Assembly (NCBI RefSeq): GCF_000350225.1 | Contig: NW_005178809.1 | Coordinates: 391,875 to 455,874 of the forward strand | Direction of reading: 5' to 3' | DNA: 64,000 nt | Origin: Chondrus crispus | Taxonomy: Eukaryota > Rhodophyta > Florideophyceae > Gigartinales > Gigartinaceae | In this document: in pieces, positions 21,499-30,829 of the stretch | Position numbering within the stretch: position 1 is the stretch's first letter | Layout: each line of letters starts with the position of its first letter | Position numbers and translations under genes: made by a program | The notes under the pieces: generated by a model | What the model saw: only the letters and a program-made list of their open reading frames with translations | What the model was told of the DNA's origin: nothing | Databases searched by the model: none

Positions 21499-22262
21499 GA
21501 GCATCTCCACCGCATGGGCAAATTGTTTCTATATTTGGACACTTGTCAGGCTCCCACATGGGCATTCGTTTTGCGCATTCCGTTTGCGAAAGTACCACAA
21601 ATCGCCGTTGCGCAAATCGCGTCGCGGTCTCCACCGCGCACTGCGTCGCACCCGCCCCCGATCCGCGCCCAGACTTCCCGCGCCCCGACTTCTAGGCCGC
21701 CCCCCACCCCGACCAGCAGGACACAAAGCCGAGGTCCAGTTCGTCGACGCTGACCTCTTCCACCCAGACTTGTCCTCGCCGCCCGAAGCGTACCCGGCCG
21801 CGTCGCCACCCAGGCCTTTGCCAGATGGTCGAGTTCAGTTAGCCCCCATCCACGCCCGCGGACTCCCATAATAAATGAGTGTTAACGCGTGCACAATGTC
21901 TGCGTGCGGGTGGATGCGGGCATGTGCAGTGCGAGCATAGACCGTCCACTGCGCATTTGGCATGCTCAGACGTTTTGGGCGGGTCAGGTGTACCCGTGGC
22001 TTCCCGCGTTCTTGCTGTTTCGGTGTCTAAAAGTAACAAAAAATCAGCCCGTTCAAGCAGAGGAGTGTTGCCAAAAAATGGGATTTGTGACGTGACGCAC
22101 CACAAAATCAAAAAATATGTGTGCCGTCAAGACACAAATCCTATTTATCATACGATTTGTGGAACAGATTTGTGTGCAGATTTGCGCGGTGGAGACCAAA
22201 CTCAAGCCTGAGTCGCCATATTTTAGAAATGGCCACAATTTGTCTGCGCGGTGGAGATGCTC
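21499..22262. mobile_element. TTA-flanked PIF/Harbinger-like MITE
   Basis: The inverted ends begin GAGCATCTCCACCGC and continue to a shared CAAATTGT. TTA lies on both sides (21496-21498 and 22263-22265). The TIR start GAGCATCTCC is of a type common in plant TTA-flanked MITEs. A secondary pair of GCGGTGGAGACC-type words lies inside. No coding capacity is recognised. It inserted inside the AAT-flanked element. Confidence 0.65.
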
Positions 22263-23124
22263 TTAGCGGGAGTGAGAGCGACAAAGCGGTGTAGCATCCT
22301 CCGCCAACAAGCGCATCTCTGTCTTTCGCGTTCCCGCCTCCAACATCCTCTATCCTCCAGCTCCCATCCTCCAGCTCCCATTCTCCAGCTCCCATTCTCC
22401 AACTCCCGTTCTCCAGCTCCCGCCAGCATGCCCACGGGCGCGGGAGCGTCATGTCCGGCACGTGCGGCGTGAAGCGCCACGCGTCATCGGCGATTGGCGG
22501 CAGCGGCAGGATGCACGGCACGACGTCGACAGACTTGAGCCAGTACGCCGCGCGCGACGCGCGGTCGTACTCTACGGCCATCGTGTGCAGCGGCGGTTTG
22601 GCCAGCAGCAGCTCCGGCGGCACGTGCACGTCCAGCACGCACACACAGTCGCCGCTGGGCACGGCACACGCGAGCAGTGTCGAGCCATTGGCGACGACGC
22701 GCGCGCGCGTGTCGGGCGCGTCGAGCAGGGGTGGGGCCGACGGCGGGAAGGCGGGTGGATCGTGCGGCGCGGTCTTGGAAACGTGGACGAGGCGCAGAGG
22801 CATGCGCTCCATGGGGAATGGACCCGCGGCCTCGAGGAAGAAGTGCATGGTGACGACGGGGACGGTGACGGAGACGGCGACGTCCTTGTGGCGGCCCAAG
22901 ACGTAGGCGGCGACGGAGTCCTCGGCAACGTCGCGCTCGACGCCGCCGCGGGCGTGGACCTCGGTGAAGCCCTTGCGGAAGTGCACAGGGACGCCCGGGA
23001 CGAAGGCGCCGGTGGCGAGCCACCAGCGGGACACGAGGGAGGCGGCGAGCGAAGAGAGGGTGGCGGCGGAAAGCGCGTGCTGGGCTGGGGCGATGCCGAG
23101 ATGACGGCGCGCGAGCGAGGCCAC
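22141..23124 (-). CDS. GC-rich hypothetical protein with chimeric C-terminus
   Basis: A 327-aa frame starting MASLARRHLGIAPAQHALSA. Residues 1 to about 230 have balanced, protein-like composition with alternating hydrophobic stretches (VAVSVTVPVVTMHFFLEAAG) and show no domain I recognise. From about residue 235 the frame runs into a 14-bp tandem repeat (WRMGAGEWELEDGSW) and then into the TTA-flanked MITE, where it stops, so the natural C-terminus was probably replaced. GC content is visibly much higher than in surrounding DNA. The gene lies inside the AAT-flanked TIR element and may be a captured fragment. It could also be a non-functional relic. Confidence 0.35.
   Translation of the reverse strand: MASLARRHLGIAPAQHALSAATLSSLAASLVSRWWLATGAFVPGVPVHFRKGFTEVHARGGVERDVAEDSVAAYVLGRHKDVAVSVTVPVVTMHFFLEAAGPFPMERMPLRLVHVSKTAPHDPPAFPPSAPPLLDAPDTRARVVANGSTLLACAVPSGDCVCVLDVHVPPELLLAKPPLHTMAVEYDRASRAAYWLKSVDVVPCILPLPPIADDAWRFTPHVPDMTLPRPWACWRELENGSWRMGAGEWELEDGSWRIEDVGGGNAKDRDALVGGGCYTALSLSLPLRASPPRRQIVAISKIWRLRLEFGLHRANLHTNLFHKSYDK
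22354..22423. repeat. 14-bp minisatellite
   Basis: About five copies of CTCCAGCTCCCATT with small variations. Confidence 0.8.
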
Positions 23125-23452
23125 ATGTCAGGGGGTGGTGCACAACTGGGAGAAGAGGGTGGTTTGGGCGGGGGGTCATGCGGTCGAGAATGTGAAGGAG
23201 GACATCGTGCGGAAGGTGAGGGAGCGCCTGCTACTACTTCCTTGGCGGAGAAGCAACAGCAGCAGCGCAGATGAGGGCGGCATGCCTGCTCAGGGATATC
23301 CCGGTCGGTTTCGCGTCTCGTCCGCAGAGCCCTTCGATGCCATTGAGTAGGAGCAAAATTACTGCTCGTCAGTCAGGGAATTTGTGCACACGAGTTTCAG
23401 GCGTGAAATGGGAGCACATTTCTAGATTTTGAGAAATGTGTCAAAAAAATGA

Positions 23453-23501
23453 AAAAATAGTTTCAGGAAGCGCCCAATGGGCGCTTCCTGAAACTATTTT
23501 T
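23453..23501. repeat. Perfect 23-bp-arm palindrome
   Basis: Two 23-base arms (containing AGTTTCAGGAAGCGCCC and its inverse) separated by AAT. One arm equals the right end of the AAT-flanked element; the other starts a further copy of the terminal word. Confidence 0.85.
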
Positions 23502-23539
23502 GAGCAGTACACAATATTACAGTAGCCACAGCACAATAC

Positions 23540-24004
23540 TGTTGCGGCAATTCTGCCGCGGGGCACCGAGCGACCCGTAATGACGGGAATCCACCCGTAT
23601 TCTCTTACTCCTCACAAGTCTGCTGCTTCCCCCTTCCTATCTTCGGGGATGGCTTCTTAAGTACACGTTCCCCGGGATGAGTCGGCTATCCCCAACCCTC
23701 CCTCCCGTAATTTCCCCTTCGATCCAGCTTCCCCTTGCCCCACCGGTAGCCACCTCCTCGTGCCATTTTCCCTTCGCGCCCTCGGCCGGCGACCTGCGCG
23801 GTCTTTCTGCCCCAGCCCGAGCCCCGTGCGGCCTATGGTTTCCCTTCGTCTCCCCGGTGGCTGGCACCCCCAATTCCCCGCGCGTGCTGTCTCGCTCCCT
23901 CCTTCCCGCCTTTCGCTTGCCCGTCCTTCGGCGGTATACGGATGCGCTCCGCCCCGTGGTACGCGTGTCCAGCTCGCCACCTGGCAATCGAATGCCGCGT
24001 AACA
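23540..24004. mobile_element. Solo LTR next to the Ty3/gypsy element
   Basis: A 465-bp sequence beginning TGTTGCGGCAATTCTGCC and ending GAATGCCGCGTAACA, flanked by the 4-bp duplication ATAC (23536-23539 and 24005-24008). Its ends resemble those of the neighbouring element (TGTTGTGG...CCTAACA), suggesting a related family. No internal domain is attached. It sits only 9 bp from the next LTR. Confidence 0.7.
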
Positions 24005-24013
24005 ATACAGTAC

Positions 24014-24495
24014 TGTTGTGGCTCGTCCTGAGACACAATGATTGCCGAGAAAATCTTTTACCTCCTTTCGGCGGGAGGCCAGGCGTCAAGAAATCAAGAG
24101 TCCACTTGAGCTCCTTGTCGAGAAATCCACCCGATGCCCTCCTCCCCCTTTTTCTCCGTCCCCAACTACCGCTTATGTACTCCCCGCTGCTCGCTATAAA
24201 CTACCACTACCCCCGATCGCAACCCCCGCACGTAGCCCGCCAGTCTTCTCTTGGCCCATTCCTGCGCCCAGCCCTCCGCTTGCGGTTCACGATCTCCTTG
24301 CCCGCCTTCCCTCTGGCCCGCTCCTGCGCCTGCGGTCCTCGGCTTGCGGTTCGCGCTCCACCCGCCCGCGCACGCCCTCGTCCAAACGCAATGCCGCGCG
24401 CTTCGCTTCGCCCTGTCCTCCAAGCGTAAGTCCCGCGCGCGCCCTTTCCTGCTCAGTGTGCATTTTTGGGCGCTAGGCTTACAGCATTCCTAACA
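24014..24495 (-). repeat. Left LTR of the Ty3/gypsy element
   Basis: 482 bp; it is the 3' LTR in element orientation. It lacks the extra 62-bp copy seen in the right LTR. Confidence 0.9.
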
Positions 24496-24526
24496 TTCGT
24501 CCCTTTTCCTCTTCTCCTCATGCGAC

Positions 24527-27500
24527 TCATGCAGATTGGAATGCGCACCCATTTGCCTGGGCCTCAAGTGTGGCCTGTGCTCGCATTGGCTTTATTCCGA
24601 GATCACTGGATGGGTAGCGTCCTCTGTTCAACCCTGCACTCGAGATTGGGACTTGTCCATGTCCCTCGCGCCGCGCATCCCAGATCTTGACTACAGCGGG
24701 CGGGAGGTCCCCTGCTTTCGTCCAGCATGGAGCGGCGCGGCCTCCTAGCTTGACCTTGAGCCATTGCACGTCCTGACCGCTTCCGTCGGGCCCTCTTTGC
24801 TCTCCACGGATCTTCCCGACCGAGCGAAGGCTGTCAGGAAACACTCCCTCCCGAGGGTCATCGGTTTCTTTTGAAGTAGAGGATATCTGTCGCATCCTGT
24901 TTGCATGTGCCCGAGCGCGGTGTCCACCGACCTCTGACTCGAGGAGGTAACCAGTGCTTGACAGCATCGTCTTCAAAACGTACGGTCCAAGCCAGGGGCG
25001 AGTGAGCTTGTTGCCTTCCTGCCCAATCAAGTCCGGCGACCAGACGAGTACGCGGTCGCCCTCCTTGAACGATACACCAGAAACCCTCAGGTCATAATGC
25101 TTAGCCGCGGCCTTCCGATCGCGCAGACCTCGAGACAGTAGCGCGGCATGTAGGTCGCGCAGATGCTCAGGCAGATCATACGGCTCCCCCGTAATCCTCT
25201 TCGCCTCATGCGGCCCCCAGGCCATGAATGGCTCCACGCCGAACATAGCTCGGTACGGGCTCATCCGAGTCGCCTTGTTCATCCCGGAGTTGTACCTGAA
25301 GCATGCAAGCGCGACATGAAGGTCCCAGTCGTTCTGACCAGTGCTTACAAAGCAAGCGAGGTCCTGCGCTAGCGTCCTGTTGAAGCGTTCCACGCACCCG
25401 TTCGCTTGTGGATTGAATGCGGAAGTGACTACCTGCTTCACCCCAAGCTGATCGGCCATACGTTCCACGACCTTTCCAATAAAGTTGGGACCACGATCTG
25501 ACAGGAGGCACTCCGTGGGTCCAAAAATTGATATCCATCTGTCCAGGATGACTTTGGACACCGTCTCCGCTCGTTCATCCGGGATTGCGACTGCCTGACC
25601 AAAACGTGTAAAGGTGTCCACGATGACTAAAACCTTTACGTTTCCTGCAGTAGTTCTGGGAGTAATCGTCTGCACATCAACCGCTACCTGCGCGAAGCGT
25701 CGCAGCGGGTGATAAACTTGCATCCAGGCGTTTCTCGTCGGCCGGGGAGCCTTGCAACTTGCACATGGCACGCAAGCATCCAGATTCGAGCGTACATCAC
25801 GACGCCAACCAGGCCACCAATACGACCTTCGGATCCGCGCGCAAGTACGACTTACGCCGTAGTGCCCCGCCAAGTGCGAGCCGTGTGCGAATTGTAGGAT
25901 AGTCGGCACCATCGATTGCGGTACGACAGCGAGAGGTCCTTCTTGACCTCGCATGCACAAAATGCCATCCTCGTCTAAGAAGAAACGACCTTGAACTCCT
26001 CCCGCTGGCACAGCTACAGTGTCCCACATCTGTGTCTGCTGAGCCTCCCTCAGCTCCGCTACACTGGGGCCTCCCCCCAGCATACTCGCAACTCCGACTG
26101 TCCTTACATACTCCTGAGAGTCCGCACCAGCGGCGACGACGTCCATCTCCTTGAAACATCGTTGGCACAAGGGTTTCTCAACTGCGTCCCTGCTCAGTGC
26201 GTCTGGCACCGCCATCGAAGATCCAGGCACGTAGCGCAAGGAGAAGTCGTAGTCCTGTATATCTACCATCCAGCGAGCGAGCCGCCCGCGCGGGTCCTTT
26301 AGGCTCATGAGCCACTTAATAGATTGATGATCTGTCTCAATGACGAGGTCCATTTCCCCAGGCAAATAACACCTCCATTTCTTCAGGCCATGCACGATGG
26401 CCAGGCACTCGCGCTCCGTTACCGTGTATTTCACCTCCGCATCGGTGAGCTTCCAGCTTGTGAACGCAATCGGTCGCCATGACCCACCGCGGCATTGCTG
26501 CAGGAGCACTCCTCCAGTGCCATATCCGCTCGCATCTGTCAGCAGGCGTTCAGGCACTCCCCGTCGTGGGGGGGCAAGTATCTCGGGAGAGCTGAGGGCG
26601 TCCTTGAGTTCCTGCCAAGAACGTCGCTGGTCCTCTCCCCATCTCTGATCCCAATCCGGGATCACAAGACGCCTCCCTGGTTTCTTGCGCTTGTTGAATC
26701 CGGTGCCTTTCAGAACGGCGTACAGTGGTCGGGCAATTTCAGCGACGTGGTCAACGCATTGGGCAAAATAATTCGCGAGCCCGAGGAACCGCATCACGTC
26801 GTCTCCATTCTGAGGCATGATCAGGTCCCTAATTGCCTGCACGTGGATGTCAGAAGGCCTCATACCGTCCGGCGAGATCCTGTGTCCCAGGACCTCTACC
26901 TCCCGAACCCCGAAGTTGCCCTTGCTGAGCTTCAACCTTGCGCCGGCTTTTAGAGCGTCTCAAGAACCGATCTCAGAGATTCCAAATGTGCCTCTGCATC
27001 ACACGTTCCTAGGCTTATGTCGTCCATGAATGCCCAGACGTCGAGCCCCTTTCGCCCTCCTAGTATGGCATTCATTATCCTCTGGAAAACGGCTCGAGAA
27101 TTCTTGAGTCCTTGCAGAAGCCTAACGTATCTGAGTAGTCCAATTACCGTCCGAATAGCGGTGTAATCGCGGGAACCTTCCTCAAGCTCGACCTGGAAAA
27201 AACCGTCCTTGAGATCAAAAGTGGAGAAGACACTCTTTGTCCCCATCCAGTCCAACGTCGCCCGCACATCTTCCATCGGGTACGAGTCCAATACAGTAAC
27301 TGCGTTGAGTCCTCGAAAATCAGAGGTAACGCGAGTCGAGCCGTCCTTCTTACGCACAAATACATTGCACGCCGCTCATGGTGAGGAAGCTTGCTCGACC
27401 ACCCCCATGCGGAGGAGCTTCCCCATAGCTTCCTTTTCCAGGTCCTCTTCCCTGGGAGAACGCCTCCGAACGGGGCAGCTGACTGGCTGCGCGCCTTCGG

Positions 27501-28284
27501 TGAGCGATATAGAGTGCTTCACTCCACGTATGCGTCGGAGTCCTTGAAACACCTCTCGGGAATCCCACAGCACTGCACGGAGCTGTTCCCGCATTTTCAC
27601 ATCCTTGTGAAACTGCGAAAGGTCCATGTCCTTGATGGCGTCGTCTACGTCTGCATCCCTGATAGCGCCCGCCATTTCCAGCTCAGAGCGGATTCCATCG
27701 TGGTGTGATACCCTTCCCTTCACCGTCCGCCCCTGCACCTTGATTTTTCCTCGCATAGTGGCAAGATTCAGGATGAGTCCATGTTCCCGCCAGAACCGGC
27801 TGCCAAGCATTATGCAGGAGGGAAGTTTGGACGCCACTCTTACTGGCTCCGTGAATTCCTCTCCCCACATCTCGAATTTCAGGATGCCACGTCCGCAGAC
27901 TTCCATCTCGTGCCCATCGGCTGCAAATGCCGAATACACTTCCTCCTCCCAGGTGCCACCATGCTGTTGGAACCAAGCACGATCGACCCAGATTGAGCGG
28001 GCTCCTGTGTCCAAAGGCACGCAAACGGCGTCCGTGCCGACTCCCACCCGTACCACCACGTCCTCCCTTTGCCGTGGGTTGATGCCTACGCATCTGCAGA
28101 CGCGCTCCGCAGCGATATGCCCAGGCCGTTCGCCTGCCGCTAGTTCTGTCGGGGCTGGTGCGCCACGCGGCTGGAGGCGCCGCCCGCAACTTCCCCCGAC
28201 CCCACCAGCTTGGGGTGCTGCAGCTTCCTCCCTTTCGTGGGGCATGATCCCGCCATGTGCCCCTTCTTTCCACATCGGTAGCAA
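24527..28284 (-). pseudogene. pol: pol region: protease, reverse transcriptase, RNase H, integrase
   Basis: Reading leftward: an aspartic-protease-like segment (VPLDTGARSIWVDRAW), reverse transcriptase with the catalytic box VWAFMDDISLG, RNase H (LLTDASGYGTGGVLLQQ), an integrase zinc-binding HHCC region (HLAGHYGVSRTC then CVPCASC) and a DDE core (VDTFTRFGQAVAI; LLSDRGPNFIG; NPQANGCVERFNR), then a GPY/F-like tail (RPWLGPYVLK). No chromodomain was seen. The region is broken in about two or three places and is treated as a fossil. Confidence 0.85.
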
Positions 28285-29405
28285 ATGACATTCGCAAAGC
28301 GGTCATCCTGGTGCTGCTTTCCGCCTTCGTCCTGTACGAGGGCGGCTTCCTCGCGACGGGGGGCATCCTCATCCTCAGAGGTTTGTTGCACACGCTCCCC
28401 TGTATTTCTGATAGAAAACGTGTCCTTTCGTCGGGATCCGCTCATCATGGACAACCTCGCCGTTACCTCGTCAAAAGATCCAGGGATCGCAAGGGCGAGG
28501 TTCTTCATGCCACTCGGTAACGACTGGATGAAACGGTCCAGCATAGCATCATCAGAGACCTGTGCTGGGAGAGCGAGAGCTGAGGCTCTGACACGGATTG
28601 CAAACTCTTCAACACTTTCCCTGCCTTCACGCCATGAAATGCTGTTAAACCGGAGGCGCAAAGACCTCCGGTGACTTGCATTACACAACCTCCCCTCAAG
28701 TAGTCCCCAAAGCTCCTTGGCGTCTGCGTCCAGAAACTCCGCTGCCACGGACTCATAGATGACCAAGGCACTGCCTGAGAACACGCACGGAAGCAGGCGG
28801 CGGTGTGTCCCTTCTGGGACGGGAAAGTCCCTGCATAAACGCTTCCAGGCCTTCTTCGCCGCGAAAAAGTTTCCGTCCCCAGGCTTGTTCACCGTGACCG
28901 ATTGAAATGCCTTGGAGTATATCTTAAACGCGGTGTGTGGTCCCAATTGGTGCTCGAATGAATTGGTACCCTCTTGCTCCTTCTGTGCTCCTTGCGCCAA
29001 GTCGCGGCCATGATCGGCATCTTCTGAAATAGGCTGCCCTCTGTTGGTCGTGTCCGCTCCGGGATCCTGTCCACCTTTCCATCCAGCCTGTACTGCGCTG
29101 CTGAGGCTGGCAATCGTGTTTCCGATCTCAACAATAGCCGCAGTGTTGCGGTGCATGTGGCTTACGACGTCGCTCATGACGTCCTTGATTGATGCAAGGC
29201 CTTTCAGCATCCCTCCTTCGTCGAGCACATTCCTTGTGCTCCTCATCTCTTGTCCCCTTTCGACGTCCTGTTCAGACCCAAACTCGACGCGGTGGCGGCG
29301 CGTATTCTGAGTCGCAGCCGGCGTCACGGGGCTTGTTGCGGCCGTGGCATCAGCGCCGTCTGTATCTTGCAGCCTTCCGGTCTCCTGGTCGCTGGGGATT
29401 TGCAT
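28140..29405 (-). CDS. gag: Gag polyprotein of the Ty3/gypsy element
   Basis: A 421-aa frame that looks whole. The centre carries a retrotransposon capsid-like segment (about residues 150-300, with W, F and L positions typical of the family) and the C-terminal third holds a single CCHC knuckle, CYRCGKKGHMAGSC, that binds RNA in gag proteins. It begins shortly after the 5' LTR and overlaps the start of the pol region in a different frame, as is common in the family. Confidence 0.8.
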   Translation of the reverse strand: MQIPSDQETGRLQDTDGADATAATSPVTPAATQNTRRHRVEFGSEQDVERGQEMRSTRNVLDEGGMLKGLASIKDVMSDVVSHMHRNTAAIVEIGNTIASLSSAVQAGWKGGQDPGADTTNRGQPISEDADHGRDLAQGAQKEQEGTNSFEHQLGPHTAFKIYSKAFQSVTVNKPGDGNFFAAKKAWKRLCRDFPVPEGTHRRLLPCVFSGSALVIYESVAAEFLDADAKELWGLLEGRLCNASHRRSLRLRFNSISWREGRESVEEFAIRVRASALALPAQVSDDAMLDRFIQSLPSGMKNLALAIPGSFDEVTARLSMMSGSRRKDTFSIRNTGERVQQTSEDEDAPRREEAALVQDEGGKQHQDDRFANVICYRCGKKGHMAGSCPTKGRKLQHPKLVGSGEVAGGASSRVAHQPRQN

Positions 29406-29481
29406 TGCGGCCCTTTCTCCTCTCTCCTACCGCAAAGGGTTGTCTTTGCCAAGCTCGGTGCACGAACTAACAAATTTGTTA

Positions 29482-30025
29482 TGTTGTGGCTCGTCCTGAG
29501 ACACAATGATTGCCGAGAAAATCTTTTACCTCCTTTCGGCGGGAGGCCAGGCGTCAAGAAATCAAGAGTCCACTTGAGCTCCTTGTCGAGAAATCCACCC
29601 GATGCCCTCCTCCCCCTTTTTCTCCGTTCCCAACTACCGCTTATGTACTCCCCGCTGCTCGCTATAAACTACCACTACCCCCGATCGCAACCCCCGCACG
29701 TAGCCCGCCAGTCTTCTCTTGGCCCATTCCTGCGCCCAGCCCTCCGCTTGCGGTTCACGATCTCCTTGCCCGCCTTCCCTCTGGCCCGCTCCTGCGCCTG
29801 TGGTCCTCGGCTTGCGGTTCGCGCTCCTTGCCGGCCTTCCCTCTGGCCCGCTCCTGCGCCTGCGGTCCTCCGCTTGCGGTTCGCGCTCCACCCGCCCGCG
29901 CACTCCCTCGTCCAAACGCAATGCCGCGCGCTTCGCTTCGCCCTGTCCTCCAAGCGTAAGTCCCGCGCGCGCCCTTTTCTGCGCAGTGTGCATTCTTGGG
30001 CGCTGGGCGCACAGCATTCCTAACA
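29482..30025 (-). repeat. Right LTR of the Ty3/gypsy element
   Basis: 544 bp; it is the 5' LTR in element orientation. It has an additional tandem copy of a 62-bp segment (the CTTGCCGGCCTTCCCTCTGG block near 29828) compared with the left LTR. Confidence 0.9.
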
Positions 30026-30028
30026 GTA

Positions 30029-30500
30029 CAGTGGACCCTTCATATTAGTGCCGCCCTGTGTGAATACTCAAAAAACGGCACTAATCTGGAGCGGCAGTGA
30101 TCAGTTGAGTGAACCATTGCCAGTCCAAAACTCTTGTAAGTAAAGTCTGTTGTTGTTTCCGACCCTCGCTCTCATGCCTAGCTTCCAAAAAGGCTCGTTT
30201 TGCAGACCTCAAATGTGATGAAGCATTGCTCACATCGTACTCCACACCCAGACTCTCCAAAGATCCACACAACCCTGCCAGAGAGGGAGGTGACGACCAG
30301 AGCGGGGCGGATAACCAAAATATTAATGCCCTAATGCAGTACATGGCAACAGTACACAAACCCAAGCTGGATATCGAGCAAAAACTCCATGCTTCGGCAG
30401 GATATGAAACAGGGACATTAAGAGGTTCCTGCCTCACCGCGAAACCAACATCATAGGCTATTTGGCAAAATATCTCTTCTTTTTTCGAGCATTTCACAAG
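30029..30500 (-). mobile_element. pogo/Tigger-like transposon end, truncated
   Basis: Starts CAGTGGACCCTTCATATTAG right after TA. CAGTGGACCCT-type ends after TA are characteristic of pogo/Tigger elements. A 138-aa minus-strand frame (30081-30497) follows, which could be the C-terminal end of a pogo transposase, but I see no catalytic motif. The other end was not located; the right boundary is arbitrary. Confidence 0.4.
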
Positions 30501-30829
30501 CCGATATATGTCGGCTTTCAGCTAATCAAGCAGGTACCGTACATATGTTTTAATGTAGACAACCATTCAGACATATGTAATATCCACCAGGGGGTTATGG
30601 TGGTATTTGGAGGCGGATATCATAGTATTATTTTTTAGTCTCCACTCTTTCTTTTCGATGCAGGTAATCCTATACCTGATCCTCTCGCTCTATTTCCTGC
30701 GGCTAATCTCGTAAAATGTCAACAACTTGGTCATATTCTGAAGGAAACTTTTCAGAGTGAGATTGTTCCTCGTCACTCATGTAATTCTTGCAAATAGAAA
30801 CAAGATCATCAACAGTTTCTACATTCAAG
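30501..30829. other. Transposon-derived spacer
   Basis: AT-rich, without a gene. It contains inverted motifs (GCCGATATATGTCGGC at 30511-30526; CCACCAGGGGGTTATGGTGG at 30584-30603). Confidence 0.5.

Larger units (their letters stand above)
21338..23475. mobile_element. Candidate 2.1-kb TIR element flanked by AAT
   Basis: The left end GGGCGCCTCCTGAAAC is matched by the inverted right end (GGGCGCTTCCTGAAAC on the reverse strand), and AAT adjoins both (21335-21337 and 23476-23478). It contains a smaller TTA-flanked element and a GC-rich open frame, but no transposase I recognise. The TIRs are short, so the boundary call is tentative. Three bases past the right end the same terminal word starts again in the opposite direction, producing the palindrome annotated at 23453-23501. 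Confidence 0.45.
24014..30025 (-). mobile_element. Nearly whole Ty3/gypsy LTR retrotransposon
   Basis: The LTRs (24014-24495 and 29482-30025) start TGTTGTGGCTCGTCC and end CATTCCTAACA. GTAC flanks both ends (24010-24013 and 30026-30029), giving a 4-bp duplication, or 5 bp if one shared A is counted. On the minus strand the order is gag, protease, reverse transcriptase, RNase H, integrase, the Ty3/gypsy order, and a purine-rich tract (opposite 24496-24520) precedes the 3' LTR. gag looks whole; pol is interrupted about two or three times. The LTRs are about 98 percent identical apart from one 62-bp duplication in the right copy, so insertion is recent. The sequence after the 5' LTR does not begin with TGG, so the primer is unclear. 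Confidence 0.92.

Noticed and set aside
22462-23274. 270-aa plus-strand protein opposite the GC-rich hypothetical gene
   Set aside because: Composition is extreme (G, R, D, E, H) and looks like the complement of a GC-rich coding strand; the minus-strand frame is more protein-like.
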